Positions 52,416 through 61,601 of a stretch of 64,000 bases of DNA are shown here, in pieces (within the stretch, counting starts at the first letter, position 1; each line of letters begins with the position of its first letter). The position numbers were made by a program, and so were the translations under genes. This DNA is from Citrobacter amalonaticus Y19. GTDB taxonomy: Bacteria > Pseudomonadota > Gammaproteobacteria > Enterobacterales > Enterobacteriaceae. The stretch spans positions 4,278,001-4,342,000 of the forward strand of contig NZ_CP011132.1 of NCBI RefSeq assembly GCF_000981805.1, written 5' to 3'. The notes beneath the pieces were generated by a model. That model ran no database searches, was not told the DNA's origin, and saw nothing but the letters and a program-made list of their open reading frames with translations.

Positions 52416-52470
52416 GTATGATATCAAATCAGACTCGCAATAAGTTTTTACATTTTGAGGATGGTTAATA

Positions 52471-52785
52471 ATGTTCAGGATTATGTTGTGTTGCTCTGCA
52501 GGGATGTCCACCAGTCTGCTGGTTCGTAAAATGGTCGAAGCCGCAGAAGAGCGGAAGCTGCCAGTACAAATTGATGCATATGGCGTTTCCGAATTTGACA
52601 TTCAGTTTCCAAACTACCAGGTGGTGTTACTTGGCCCCCAGGTAAAATACATGCTTAACACGCTCTCAGAGAAGGCTGCCACCCAAAACATCCCCGTAAA
52701 GGCCATTGATATGCAGGATTACGGAATGCAACGTGGTGACAAGGTGCTGGATTTTGCTCTGTCGCTGATTGAAGCGGCACATTAG
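52471..52785 (+). CDS. PTS lactose/cellobiose-family EIIB component
   Basis: A 104-residue EIIB: MFRIMLCCSAGMSTSLLVRKMVEAAEERKL, whose cysteine in the CCSAGMST loop (residues 7-8) carries the phosphate. It is the same fold as ChbB. First gene of the LacI-controlled operon, 12 bp before the EIIC gene, with GAGGATGG upstream of the ATG. Confidence 0.92.
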   Translation: MFRIMLCCSAGMSTSLLVRKMVEAAEERKLPVQIDAYGVSEFDIQFPNYQVVLLGPQVKYMLNTLSEKAATQNIPVKAIDMQDYGMQRGDKVLDFALSLIEAAH

Positions 52786-52797
52786 AAAGGTGTCATT

Positions 52798-54129
52798 ATG
52801 AGTTCGTTATATCAGTCAATGGTTGCTGTCATAGAACAATCCATCACGCCTCTTGCCGGTAAACTGGGCCAGCAGAAATACGTGATTGCGATTCGTGATG
52901 GTTTTACCGCGGCGCTGCCGTTTATGATCATCGGCTCGTTCATGCTGGTGTTTATTTTTCCGCCGTTCTCTGCCGAAACCACCAACAGCTTTGCCCGTGG
53001 CTGGCTCGATTTTTCCGCCACATATCGTGAACAGCTGATGCTGCCGTTTAACCTCAGCATGGGCGTTATGACGTTCTTCATCTCTGTGGGCATTGGCGCC
53101 AGTCTGGGCCGTCAGTTTAATCTCGATCCGATTATGTCCGGCCTGCTGGCGTTTATGGCCTTTTTACTGGTCGCCGCACCGTATGCCGACGGTAAAATCT
53201 CCACGCAGTACCTTTCCGGTCAGGGGATCTTTACTGCGCTAATCACCGCCATCTATTCCACCCGCGTCTACGCCTGGCTGAAGCAGCACAACATCACAAT
53301 CCGTTTGCCGAAAGAGGTTCCGACTGGCGTCGCCCGTTCGTTTGAGATCCTCATTCCGGTTCTGGTGGTCATTGCGACGCTTCATCCGCTGAACCTGTTT
53401 GTGGAAGCGCAGACCGGAATGATTATTCCGCAGGCGATTATGCACCTGCTGGCACCGCTGGTTTCAGCCTCTGACTCCCTGCCAGCAATTCTGCTTTCGG
53501 TTCTGATGTGCCAGATATTCTGGTTTGCCGGTATTCACGGTTCGCTTATCGTCACGGGCATTATGAACCCGTTCTGGATGGCAAACCTGTCAGCAAACCA
53601 GGCCGCTCTCGCAGCCGGTGTCGCACTGCCACACGTTTATCTGCAAGGTTTCTGGGATCACTACCTGCTGATCGGCGGCGTGGGCTCTACTTTACCGTTG
53701 GCCTTCCTGCTGCTGCGCAGTCGTGTTACCCATCTGCGGACGATCGGCAAAATGGGGATCGTCCCTAGCTTCTTCAACATTAATGAGCCTATTCTGTTCG
53801 GTGCGCCGATCATCATGAACCCGATGCTGTTTATCCCGTTCGTCTTCGTGCCCATGATCAACGCCGTACTGGCATACACTGCGACCCGTCTGGGCTGGCT
53901 GGATCAGGTGGTGTCACTGACGCCGTGGACCACGCCCGCACCTATTGGCGCATCGTGGGCGGCAAACTGGGCGCTGAGTCCGGTGGTGATGTGTCTCATC
54001 TGCATGGTAATGTCGGCGTTGATTTACCTCCCGTTCCTGCGCGCTTACGAACGCTCTCTGGTGAAATCAGAAGCACAAAAAGCCCAGGATGCCGTCTCCG
54101 TGGCGAACGCTGCCCGTAGCAACTCATAA
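52798..54129 (+). CDS. PTS lactose/cellobiose-family EIIC permease
   Basis: A 443-residue membrane permease with about ten helices. It has the N-terminal YVIAIRDGFTAALPFMIIGSFMLVF and the family signature MGIVPSFFNINEPILFGAPIIMNP around residues 320-343, which holds the conserved NEP sugar-binding motif. It takes up a beta-glucoside such as cellobiose or a related sugar, with the separate EIIB and EIIA proteins. The stop overlaps the next frame by one base. Confidence 0.92.
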   Translation: MSSLYQSMVAVIEQSITPLAGKLGQQKYVIAIRDGFTAALPFMIIGSFMLVFIFPPFSAETTNSFARGWLDFSATYREQLMLPFNLSMGVMTFFISVGIGASLGRQFNLDPIMSGLLAFMAFLLVAAPYADGKISTQYLSGQGIFTALITAIYSTRVYAWLKQHNITIRLPKEVPTGVARSFEILIPVLVVIATLHPLNLFVEAQTGMIIPQAIMHLLAPLVSASDSLPAILLSVLMCQIFWFAGIHGSLIVTGIMNPFWMANLSANQAALAAGVALPHVYLQGFWDHYLLIGGVGSTLPLAFLLLRSRVTHLRTIGKMGIVPSFFNINEPILFGAPIIMNPMLFIPFVFVPMINAVLAYTATRLGWLDQVVSLTPWTTPAPIGASWAANWALSPVVMCLICMVMSALIYLPFLRAYERSLVKSEAQKAQDAVSVANAARSNS

Positions 54130-54149
54130 TGAATCAAGGAGTCAGAACA

Positions 54150-55532
54150 ATGAGATACCGTTTTCCTGAAAACTTCTGGTGGGGCAGTGCCTGCTCAGCG
54201 CTGCAAACCGAAGGGGATAGCCTGAACGGCGGCAAAAGCCAGACCACATGGGATGTGTGGTTCGACCGCCAGCCAGGTCGTTTCCATCAGGGGGTTGGCC
54301 CGGCGAACACCTCAACCTTTTATCAGCACTGGAAACAGGACATTGCGCTGTTGAAGCAGTTAAAACATAACAGCTTCCGCACCTCGCTAAGCTGGTCGCG
54401 CCTGATTCCTGACGGCACGGGCGAGGTGAATCCTGAGGCGGTGGCGTTCTATAACAACGTCATCGACGAACTGCTGGCGCAGGGCATCACGCCGTTTATC
54501 ACGCTGTTTCACTTCGACATGCCGATGGTGATGCAGGAGAAAGGCGGCTGGGAAAACCGTGAGGTCGTGGAGGCCTTTGGCCGCTATGCGCAGACGTGTT
54601 TCGAATTGTTCGGCAACCGCGTGAAGCACTGGTTCACCTTCAATGAGCCGATTGTGCCGGTGGAAGGCGGCTATCTGTATGACTTCCATTACCCGAACGT
54701 GGTGGATTTCAGGCGTGCAGCCACCGTGGCGTATCACACCGTGCTGGCGCACTCGACGGCGGTTCGCGCTTATCGCGCGGGCAACAATGACGGCGAAATT
54801 GGCGTGGTGCTCAACCTGACGCCCTCCTATCCGCGCTCACAGCATCCGGCGGATGTGAAAGCCGCGCACCATGCGGATCTGCTGTTTAACCGCAGCTTCC
54901 TCGATCCGGTGCTGAAAGGGGAATATCCGGCGGATCTGGTGGCATTGCTGAAAGAGTACGATCAGTTGCCAGCCTGCCAACCGGGTGACGCACAACTGAT
55001 TGCCGATGGCAAAATCGACCTGCTGGGGATTAACTACTACCAGCCGCGTCGGGTGAAATGCCGTGATACCGCCGTGAATCTGAATGCGCCCTTTATGCCG
55101 GAGTGGTTGTTTGATTACTACGAAATGCCAGGTCGCAAAATGAATCCTTATCGCGGATGGGAAATTTATGAGCCGGGTATTTACGATATTATTACCAATC
55201 TGCGTGATAATTACGGCAACCCGCGCTGCTTTATTTCTGAAAACGGAATGGGCGTAGAAAACGAACAACGCTTTATTCAGGATGGGCAAATTAACGACAA
55301 CTACCGTATTGAATTTGTTTCTGAACACCTTAAATGGCTGCATAAAGGGATCAGCGAGGGCTGTCAGTGTCTTGGCTACCATATGTGGACGTTTATTGAT
55401 AACTGGTCATGGCTCAACGGATATAAAAACCGCTACGGCTTTGTACAGTTAGATTTAGACACGCAAAAACGTACGGTGAAAAAGAGCGGCGAGTGGTTCG
55501 CTAATACCGCCGAACACAACGGATTCGATTAA
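54150..55532 (+). CDS. 6-phospho-beta-glucosidase, GH1
   Basis: A 460-residue cytoplasmic GH1 enzyme that cleaves the 6-phosphorylated beta-glucoside delivered by the PTS. The acid/base is in HWFTFNEPIVPVEGGY (NEP, about residue 172) and the nucleophile in CFISENGMG (ENG, about 368). The phosphate-binding tail region includes YKNRYGFVQLDLDTQ. I start at MRYRFPENFWWG (54150) because AAGGAG precedes it by 9 nt; a start at 54129 would overlap the EIIC stop. Confidence 0.93.
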   Translation: MRYRFPENFWWGSACSALQTEGDSLNGGKSQTTWDVWFDRQPGRFHQGVGPANTSTFYQHWKQDIALLKQLKHNSFRTSLSWSRLIPDGTGEVNPEAVAFYNNVIDELLAQGITPFITLFHFDMPMVMQEKGGWENREVVEAFGRYAQTCFELFGNRVKHWFTFNEPIVPVEGGYLYDFHYPNVVDFRRAATVAYHTVLAHSTAVRAYRAGNNDGEIGVVLNLTPSYPRSQHPADVKAAHHADLLFNRSFLDPVLKGEYPADLVALLKEYDQLPACQPGDAQLIADGKIDLLGINYYQPRRVKCRDTAVNLNAPFMPEWLFDYYEMPGRKMNPYRGWEIYEPGIYDIITNLRDNYGNPRCFISENGMGVENEQRFIQDGQINDNYRIEFVSEHLKWLHKGISEGCQCLGYHMWTFIDNWSWLNGYKNRYGFVQLDLDTQKRTVKKSGEWFANTAEHNGFD

Positions 55533-55544
55533 GAGATACAGACA

Positions 55545-55847
55545 ATGATTGCATTAGAAGAAGCAGTAATGGACATTATCGTCAATGCTGGACAGTCCCG
55601 TAGCCTGTGCTTCGAGGCGCTGCATGCCGCGCGTGCAGGCAACATTGACGAGGCGAAAAGCCTGCTTCGGGAAGCTGACGGCTACGCCCGTCAGGCTCAC
55701 CACATGCAAACCAAATTGATCGAACAGGATGCCGGGGAAGCCCGGCAACCCATGACATTAATTATGGTGCATGCGCAGGATCACTTAATGACGTCGCTGT
55801 TAGCTCGCGAACTGTCAGAAGAAATTATTCATCTCTATCAACGCTAA
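55545..55847 (+). CDS. PTS lactose/cellobiose-family EIIA component
   Basis: A 100-residue all-helical EIIA: IIVNAGQSRSLCFEALHAARAGNIDEAKSLLREA, and the active His in IMVHAQDHLMTSLLARE (about residue 75). It completes the three-part permease with the EIIB and EIIC upstream. It sits after the hydrolase gene rather than next to EIIB. The porin follows after 202 bp with no obvious terminator. Confidence 0.92.
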   Translation: MIALEEAVMDIIVNAGQSRSLCFEALHAARAGNIDEAKSLLREADGYARQAHHMQTKLIEQDAGEARQPMTLIMVHAQDHLMTSLLARELSEEIIHLYQR

Positions 55848-56049
55848 TGTAAATTAAATAATAAACGGAGACGTCACTACGATTATATAAAAACCATCTG
55901 TACCTCTATTTATAAATAACAGATCAACTTATTTTGGTGATAGCGAATTACACCAGAATGGGATGGTTATTATCTTAAAATAAATTAATGCGCACATCTA
56001 TTCAGAATGCTTAATGCAAACTGAAGGATAAAACGTAAATGAGATAACC

Positions 56050-57429
56050 ATGAACATGATAAAAAAACTTCCATTAGCCATGGCGGTCGTGGCCGCGCTT
56101 TGCCCAATTTCTGTACTTGCACAGGAATTTACACAAGAACAAATCGACGCCATCGTCGCCAAAGCCGTAGATAAAGCCCTTGCGGAACGTCAGGCGAAAA
56201 TGGACGCTGCTGTGGCGAAAAAAACCGATGTCATTGTTGAGCCGCAAAGCGCCGCACAGACACCCGATATGGCCATCCCGTTTGGTGTGAAATTCAGCGG
56301 CTATGCGCGTTATGGCGCGCACTTCCAGAGCGGCGATCAGAAGTACGTCGGTGTGGACGGTTCCTATAACGGCGCGTCCGCCATTGGTCGTCTGGGTAAC
56401 GAAGGCAACGGCGGCGAATTCCAGCTCTCCAAAGCGTTCAAAGGCGACAACGGCGCGATCTGGGATATCAACGTGATGATCGACCACTGGGGCGACGAGG
56501 TTAACCTCAAAAAAGCTTACGCGGGGGTCACCAACGTCCTGGAATCCAATCCGAACGCCTATATCTGGGCGGGTCGCGACTTCCACCAGCGTCCGCAGCA
56601 GGGGATCAACGACTACTTCTGGATGAACCACGATGGCCAGGGTGCCGGGGTGAAGAACTTCGATATTGGCGGCATTCAGTTTGACGTTGCCACTGTAGCC
56701 GCCGTGGAATCGTGCAGCCCGGAAGTGATGGAAGATGAGGCCAACCCGTCACGCATCACCTGTACCGGCGGTTCCGGCACCGGTGATAAAGGGAACTACG
56801 CCGTTACCTCAAAAATTCACGGCATGAAACTCGGTCCGTTGGATCTGGAAATCTACGCCAACTACGGCTTTGACTCGAAAGCCGTCGACACCGACGACCG
56901 CCTGAACGCCTGGCAGGGCGCGTTTGTGGTGAGCCATACCAATGACAGCGGCGTCAACAAAGTGATCGCCCGTTACTCTGATAACTCCGACAACAGCGTC
57001 TACAACAAAACCGACGATCTGACGGCGATTTACGCCAGCTTCGAAGGTAGCCACAAGTTTACGCAGCAGGCGCAGGTTGAATACCTGTTGGCATTCCATG
57101 ACTACGATAACAGCGCCGATCAGAGTGAAAATCGCAAGAACTACGGTGCCATTGTGCGTCCAATGTACTTCTGGAACGACGTGCACTCCACCTGGCTGGA
57201 AGCGGGCTATCAGCGTGTCGATTATGACAACGGCGGCGATAACAAAGGCTGGAAGCTGACGCTGTCGCAGAACATGTCGATTGCGATGGGGCCTGAATTC
57301 CGTCCAATGCTGCGTTTCTATGTCACTGGCGGCAAGGTGGATAACGACCACACCGCCCGCGTGAATGGCACGAATGACGAAACGCTGGACGATTTCAACG
57401 TCGGCGCGATGTGGGAAGCATGGTTCTGA
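56050..57429 (+). CDS. LamB/ScrY/BglH-type maltoporin-family sugar porin
   Basis: A 459-residue outer-membrane porin. The signal peptide MNMIKKLPLAMAVVAALCPISVLAQ is followed by a charged coiled-coil segment (EQIDAIVAKAVDKALAERQAKMDAAVAKK, residues 30-60) like that of ScrY. The LamB barrel begins at VKFSGYARYGAHFQSGDQ and ends in the aromatic C-terminus MWEAWF. It should let the operon's glycoside cross the outer membrane. It is not LamB itself. A second start at MIKKL is 6 bases later. Confidence 0.9.
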   Translation: MNMIKKLPLAMAVVAALCPISVLAQEFTQEQIDAIVAKAVDKALAERQAKMDAAVAKKTDVIVEPQSAAQTPDMAIPFGVKFSGYARYGAHFQSGDQKYVGVDGSYNGASAIGRLGNEGNGGEFQLSKAFKGDNGAIWDINVMIDHWGDEVNLKKAYAGVTNVLESNPNAYIWAGRDFHQRPQQGINDYFWMNHDGQGAGVKNFDIGGIQFDVATVAAVESCSPEVMEDEANPSRITCTGGSGTGDKGNYAVTSKIHGMKLGPLDLEIYANYGFDSKAVDTDDRLNAWQGAFVVSHTNDSGVNKVIARYSDNSDNSVYNKTDDLTAIYASFEGSHKFTQQAQVEYLLAFHDYDNSADQSENRKNYGAIVRPMYFWNDVHSTWLEAGYQRVDYDNGGDNKGWKLTLSQNMSIAMGPEFRPMLRFYVTGGKVDNDHTARVNGTNDETLDDFNVGAMWEAWF

Positions 57430-57447
57430 TTGGCATTATCACGTTAT

Positions 57448-57525
57448 GCCGGATGGCGGCATAACTGCCTTATCCGGCCTACTGGACACCGTACCGTAGG
57501 CCGGAGAAGCGCAGCGCCATCCGGC
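57448..57525. repeat. BIME (two inverted REP units) between porin and nepI
   Basis: GCCGGATGGCGGC...TTATCCGGCCTAC and the inverted GTAGGCCGGAGAAGCGCAGCGCCATCCGGC form the usual pair. It lies between two convergent genes, the common place for such elements. Confidence 0.9.
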
Positions 57526-57540
57526 AAACAGAGAGTGAGA

Positions 57541-58734
57541 TCACTGCATACCCTTTATGCGAACTTTCGCTGCCACCAGAAGCGCCGTCAGCAGCATCAG
57601 GCTGCCGGAGAGCATCAGGGGCGACAGCAGGCCAAGGTTATCGAGTGCATAGCCTCCCACCGCGGCCCCACAGGTATTGGCAAGCTGGATCACGGCGACC
57701 TGGACGGATCCAGCCTTTTCGGCCTGATCGGCGAGCGATCGGGTGATCCACGTCGACCATCCCACCGGCACCAGCGCAAACGCCATCCCCCAGATAATCG
57801 CAATGCTTGCCGCGACAATCTTGTCGCTGCCCCACAGTATCAGCACCAGCGCGCTCAGTGCCAACACCAGCGGCGCACCGGCCAGCGCCAGTTTGACTGA
57901 GCGTTTGAGGATCACAGACGACAGTGAGGTGCCGACAAAACTGGCGATACCAAAGCTCAACAGCACCAGCGTCAGACCATCGACATCAAAACCCGCCAGA
58001 TTCATATACACCGGGCGGATGTAAGTGAAGAACGCAAACTGTCCGGCGAAGGACATAAAGATGGCAATCATCCCCGCCATCACGCCCGGACGATTCAGCA
58101 GGCTGAACATGTTTTGCTTCTGATGCGAAGGCTCGCCGGGCAGCGACGGCAGTGATTTCACCACCCAGACAATACACAACACCCCCATCACCGCCGCCGC
58201 GTTAAAGACGTGACGCCAGCCGATGAGCCCGCCCAGGAAACTGCCCAGCGGCGCGGCAATCACCAGCGCGATGGAGACAGCACCGAAAATCACCGACAGC
58301 GCTTTCGGCACCGTGCGCGGCGGAACCAGCCGCATGGTCAGCGAGGCCGACATCGCCCAGAATCCGCCCAGGGCCAGCCCCAGACAGGCACGGCCCACTA
58401 GCAGTAACGCGAAGGAATCGGCAAACGAGACCAGCAGGCAGGAGAGGGTCAGCAACACGGAGAACAGAATCACTACGTAGCGACGGTCAGTGGCCTGAAT
58501 GATCTGCGTGATAAACAAACTGGCAAACATGGCGACAAACGCGGTGACGGTCACCGACTGTCCGGCAACACCTTCAGAAATACCCAGGTCCTGCGCCATT
58601 GGCGTCAACAGACTGACGGGTAAAAACTCGACGGTAATCAGGCAAGCAACACAGAACGCCACGGCAAATACCGCCGACCAGTTTGGGCGGGCGACAACGT
58701 CAGCGCGGGTTTTCTCTTCAATACATTCACTCAT
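57541..58734 (-). CDS. nepI: Purine ribonucleoside efflux protein NepI
   Basis: A 397-residue MFS exporter with 12 membrane helices that pumps out inosine, guanosine and 6-mercaptopurine ribonucleosides. The N-terminus NWSAVFAVAFCVACLITVEFLPVSLLTPMAQDLGIS and the motif LLVGRACLGLALGGFWAMSASLTMRLVPP match E. coli NepI (396 residues). It is part of the purine-handling set at this end of the window. Confidence 0.94.
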   Translation of the reverse strand: MSECIEEKTRADVVARPNWSAVFAVAFCVACLITVEFLPVSLLTPMAQDLGISEGVAGQSVTVTAFVAMFASLFITQIIQATDRRYVVILFSVLLTLSCLLVSFADSFALLLVGRACLGLALGGFWAMSASLTMRLVPPRTVPKALSVIFGAVSIALVIAAPLGSFLGGLIGWRHVFNAAAVMGVLCIVWVVKSLPSLPGEPSHQKQNMFSLLNRPGVMAGMIAIFMSFAGQFAFFTYIRPVYMNLAGFDVDGLTLVLLSFGIASFVGTSLSSVILKRSVKLALAGAPLVLALSALVLILWGSDKIVAASIAIIWGMAFALVPVGWSTWITRSLADQAEKAGSVQVAVIQLANTCGAAVGGYALDNLGLLSPLMLSGSLMLLTALLVAAKVRIKGMQ

Positions 58735-58904
58735 TTTTGCTACCTGCGTGGTGTTCTTATGGAAAAGTCACGCAGTGTAACATTTTAAATGTGACGTATT
58801 TAACGTTTTGGCTACTTTCTTCGTTTGCATTGCCGCTTTCGAGAAGGTTCGCAAAGGTGAAATTTCTGCCGCAAAGGTTATTTAACATCGTTTTGAAACA
58901 CATA

Positions 58905-58927
58905 GTATACCACCAGGTGCTATACTT
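58905..58927. promoter_or_regulatory. 23-bp operator of the toxin-antitoxin pair
   Basis: The half-sites AGTATACCACC and GGTGCTATACT flank a central A, with one mismatch. The right arm contains TATACT, a plausible -10, 21 bp before the toxin start, so binding of the antitoxin complex would block the promoter. Confidence 0.65.
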
Positions 58928-58947
58928 ACGGTTACAGGACGTCTCCG

Positions 58948-59307
58948 ATGCGTGTATTCAAAACCAAATGGTTTTCCAGGGAAGCAAAAGCCCATGCCAT
59001 CAAAGATGATGAGTTATGCCAGGCAATTGAGGCCACTTTGCAGGGGCAGGCAGACGATCTGGGAGGCGGCGTTTTTAAAAAGCGCCTAAACCAGAACCGT
59101 GACCGTGCGATTATCCTCGCGAGGGGTGGCAATCACTGGTTTTACACGTTTTTGTATGCCAAACAAGACATGACAAATATTACTATCAACGAACTGGCGG
59201 GCTTTCGTGAGTTAGCAAAACATTATGCTCGTCTGACTGATGACAACATTACGGCGTTGATTAAGAGTAAAGAACTGGTGGAGGTTTGCGATGACGGTAA
59301 AAAATAA
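58948..59307 (+). CDS. RelE/HigB-type toxin
   Basis: A 119-residue basic protein: MRVFKTKWFSREAKAHAIKDDELCQAIEATLQGQADDLGGGVFKKRLNQNRDRAIILARGGNHWFYTF, the layout of RelE-superfamily toxins of the phage Gp49/HigB branch that cut mRNA on the ribosome. Basic residues in KKRLNQNRDR and the aromatic HWFYTFLY are candidates for the active surface. The toxin gene comes first, as in higBA. The last 17 bp overlap the antitoxin gene. CAGGACGTCTCCG gives its ribosome-binding site. Confidence 0.85.
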   Translation: MRVFKTKWFSREAKAHAIKDDELCQAIEATLQGQADDLGGGVFKKRLNQNRDRAIILARGGNHWFYTFLYAKQDMTNITINELAGFRELAKHYARLTDDNITALIKSKELVEVCDDGKK

Positions 59308-59614
59308 CTTTAAAAGCCCAGCCTTCGAAGCTATCCACAGCGCAGCATCCGGGTTATATAACGTTGAGGCGATCCCTCAGGAAACGATGCGCAATTTCGA
59401 CAAAGCCTGTCTGAGTCAGGTCAACGATCTCCTGCCACTTGAAATTAAAGCACTACGCGAGAAATTCAACGTTAGCCAACCCGTGTTCGCACATTACCTG
59501 AACACCAGCGTGTCAACCGTGCAAAAATGGGAGAGCGGCGCGAAACGCCCCAGCGGGATGTCTCTCAAACTGCTGAGCGTTGTCCAGAAGCATGGTTTAA
59601 AAGTTCTGGCGTAA
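59291..59614 (+). CDS. Xre-family antitoxin (HigA-like)
   Basis: A 107-residue protein whose C-terminal Xre-type HTH (LREKFNVSQPVFAHYLNTSVSTVQKWESGAKRPSGMSLKLLSVVQKHG, about residues 55-103) binds DNA. The N-terminal 45 residues probably wrap the toxin. Translational overlap with the toxin and the 23-bp operator upstream of the pair support autoregulated toxin-antitoxin control. Confidence 0.87.
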   Translation: MTVKNNFKSPAFEAIHSAASGLYNVEAIPQETMRNFDKACLSQVNDLLPLEIKALREKFNVSQPVFAHYLNTSVSTVQKWESGAKRPSGMSLKLLSVVQKHGLKVLA

Positions 59615-59634
59615 CAGCGAATGGCATGATTCAT

Positions 59635-59669
59635 GATGAATATCGTCGGCTCAGTTAACGACATTCATC
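59635..59669. terminator. Hairpin between the toxin-antitoxin pair and yicN
   Basis: GATGAAT (59635-59641) pairs with ATTCATC (59663-59669), with inner TCGT/ACGA pairing. It lies between convergent genes and could end either transcript. The T-run is poor. Confidence 0.4.
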
Positions 59670-59682
59670 ATCCCTATTGATC

Positions 59683-60135
59683 TTAGTGCAGCCAGTGCAC
59701 GCCGTCTTCGGGCTGAAAAAAGGCGTTGTAACGCATCTGGAACGCATTGATGTCCTGCATATCCGGATCGACCTCACGTAAGAAACCGAGCGCCAGACGC
59801 ACCTGCGCATCGGTGATCGGCGCGGCCAGTCGGGCCTTTTGCAGCAGGCGATGCCACTGCAACAGATTCTGCTCGCTGCCGTCCACAATGACACTTTGCC
59901 AGATCAACAGGACCTGAGCGGCGTTTTGCAGATGTGACTCGTCGGGGCGATGGAGATACTGTAAAAATGCCTCCCCCTGCGCTTTTCCCATCTGATCGAT
60001 CATCGATTCTACCGCCACCACATCAATATTCAGGCGCTCGCTCAAGCGGCGAATCGCCCGTCGGGATCCGGAAGTAAGGATCCGAAACCCGACAACAAAC
60101 ACCACCGCCAGTGTGGCCAGCATTATCCAGACCAT
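59683..60135 (-). CDS. yicN: DUF1198 membrane protein YicN
   Basis: A 150-residue protein with one N-terminal transmembrane helix (MVWIMLATLAVVFVVGFRILT) and a helical cytoplasmic part (IRRLSERLNIDVVAVESMIDQMGKAQGEAFLQYLHRPDESHLQNAAQVLLIW) ending GVHWLH, matching E. coli YicN in length. I start at 60135 because AGGAGA lies 5-6 nt upstream. Function unknown. It is downstream of adeQ in the same direction, 52 bp apart. Confidence 0.92.
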   Translation of the reverse strand: MVWIMLATLAVVFVVGFRILTSGSRRAIRRLSERLNIDVVAVESMIDQMGKAQGEAFLQYLHRPDESHLQNAAQVLLIWQSVIVDGSEQNLLQWHRLLQKARLAAPITDAQVRLALGFLREVDPDMQDINAFQMRYNAFFQPEDGVHWLH

Positions 60136-60187
60136 GAGTTCTCCTGCGTTATCAGCGCTCATGATATCTGGAAACGGCCTGCGAATA

Positions 60188-61522
60188 CTAATCCACCAGA
60201 ATGATTTTCAGCGCGAAAAGTACGGCAACCGTAATGACGCAGAGGTTTAACTCCCGCCAGCGCCCGGTAAACACTTTCATAATGCAGTACGACATAAAGC
60301 CAAGCGCAATCCCCTCAGTAATGGAGAAACTAAAAGGCATCATCACCGTGGTGATAAACGCGGGCACCGACTCGGTAAAATCATCCCAGTTAACGCGGGA
60401 GAGACTGGAGGTCATCAGCACGCCGACAAAAATCAGCGCCCCTGCCGTCGCATAAGCGGGAACCATGCCCACCAGCGGAGAAAAAAACATCACCAGCAGG
60501 AAGAGCACACCCACCACCACCGCCGTCAGACCGGTGCGCCCCCCCACCGCCACGCCCGAGGTGCTCTCAATGTAGGCCGTCACGGAAGAGGTGCCGATAA
60601 ACGCCCCGGCAACCGAGCTCATGCTGTCGACATACAGCGCCCGCTTCATGCCTGGAAACTTACCGTCGCTGCCGATTAACCCGGCTTTATCTGTCACACC
60701 AATTAATGTTCCTGATGAATCAAACAAATTAATGAGCATGAAGGAAAAGATAATCCCGGCCAGATTAAGTGATAATGAACCGCTCAAATCGACCTCACCC
60801 ATCACGCCGCTAATACTGGGCGGCACAGAATAGATGCCACTGAAATGAACATCGCCGAAAAACAACCCGCAACAGGAGGTGACGACAATGGAAACCAGCA
60901 CTGCAGCATGAAATTGACGCGATGACAGCACGGTAATAATAAAGAAACCTAAAATACCCAGTAATACGCTGTGGGAACTTAAGTCGCCAATGGTCACCAG
61001 CGTGTCTTTATTCGCAACAATAACGCCCGCATTTTTTAACCCCATCAACGCAATAAATAAACCGATACCACTGGTGATGCCGATACGTAAATTAATCGGG
61101 ATATTGGAAATCATCCAGTAACGAATACGAAAAAGCGTGAGTAAAAATAGTCCGACCGCGCCCCAGAATATGGCCCCCATTCCCGTTTGCCAACTCACCC
61201 CCATCGCCCCCACCACCACAAAGGCAAAAAACGCGTTCAATCCCATCGCTGGGGCTAATGCAACAGGAAGGTTAGCGACGAGGCCCATCGCGATACTGCC
61301 GATGCCGGCGATCAGGCACGTGGTAACAAACACCACTTTGGGATCCATCTGTGCGGCCCCGAGTATTTGCGGGTTCACGAACACAATGTACACCATCGTT
61401 AAAAAAGTCGTCATCCCGGCAATCATTTCTGTCCGCACATCGGTGCCATGCTGGTGCAGTTTAAATAACCGCGAAAGATGATTTGAATCATTTTTCACGC
61501 CATCACTGACATCACTATTCAT
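60188..61522 (-). CDS. adeQ: Adenine permease AdeQ (YicO), NCS2 AzgA-type
   Basis: A 444-residue inner-membrane proton symporter for adenine. Motifs include AGMTTFLTMVYIVFVNPQILGAA (residues about 35-57), ALAPAMGLNAFFAFVVVGAMG near 90, LINLFDSSGTLIGVTDKAGL near 265 and the TSSVTAYIESTSGVAVGGRTGLTAV block near 310. I start at the second ATG (61522) to match E. coli length; the first ATG adds three residues. Divergent from ade, with a CRP-like site between, it supplies the deaminase substrate. Confidence 0.94.
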   Translation of the reverse strand: MNSDVSDGVKNDSNHLSRLFKLHQHGTDVRTEMIAGMTTFLTMVYIVFVNPQILGAAQMDPKVVFVTTCLIAGIGSIAMGLVANLPVALAPAMGLNAFFAFVVVGAMGVSWQTGMGAIFWGAVGLFLLTLFRIRYWMISNIPINLRIGITSGIGLFIALMGLKNAGVIVANKDTLVTIGDLSSHSVLLGILGFFIITVLSSRQFHAAVLVSIVVTSCCGLFFGDVHFSGIYSVPPSISGVMGEVDLSGSLSLNLAGIIFSFMLINLFDSSGTLIGVTDKAGLIGSDGKFPGMKRALYVDSMSSVAGAFIGTSSVTAYIESTSGVAVGGRTGLTAVVVGVLFLLVMFFSPLVGMVPAYATAGALIFVGVLMTSSLSRVNWDDFTESVPAFITTVMMPFSFSITEGIALGFMSYCIMKVFTGRWRELNLCVITVAVLFALKIILVD

Positions 61523-61587
61523 CTTTTTCATCCATTAATGAAGATATAAGCAGGTCTCATTTAAAACATCTCCCCTATTTAAATTCA

Positions 61588-61601
61588 GTGATTGCAATCA
61601 C
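61588..61601. promoter_or_regulatory. CRP-type site between adeQ and ade
   Basis: GTGATTGCAATCAC is a perfect 14-bp dyad and fits the CRP consensus (T)GTGA-N6-TCAC(A); only the outer left T is replaced by A. Its centre is about 73 bp from the adeQ start and about 104 bp from the ade start. TTAAAT on the minus strand at 61560-61565 and TATGAT at 61654-61659 are possible -10 boxes for the two genes. Assignment inferred. Confidence 0.55.

Noticed and set aside
61591..61600. PurR box between adeQ and ade
   Set aside because: The dyad there is GTGATTGCAATCAC, which fits CRP spacing. No GCAAACGTTTGC-like core is present in that gap.
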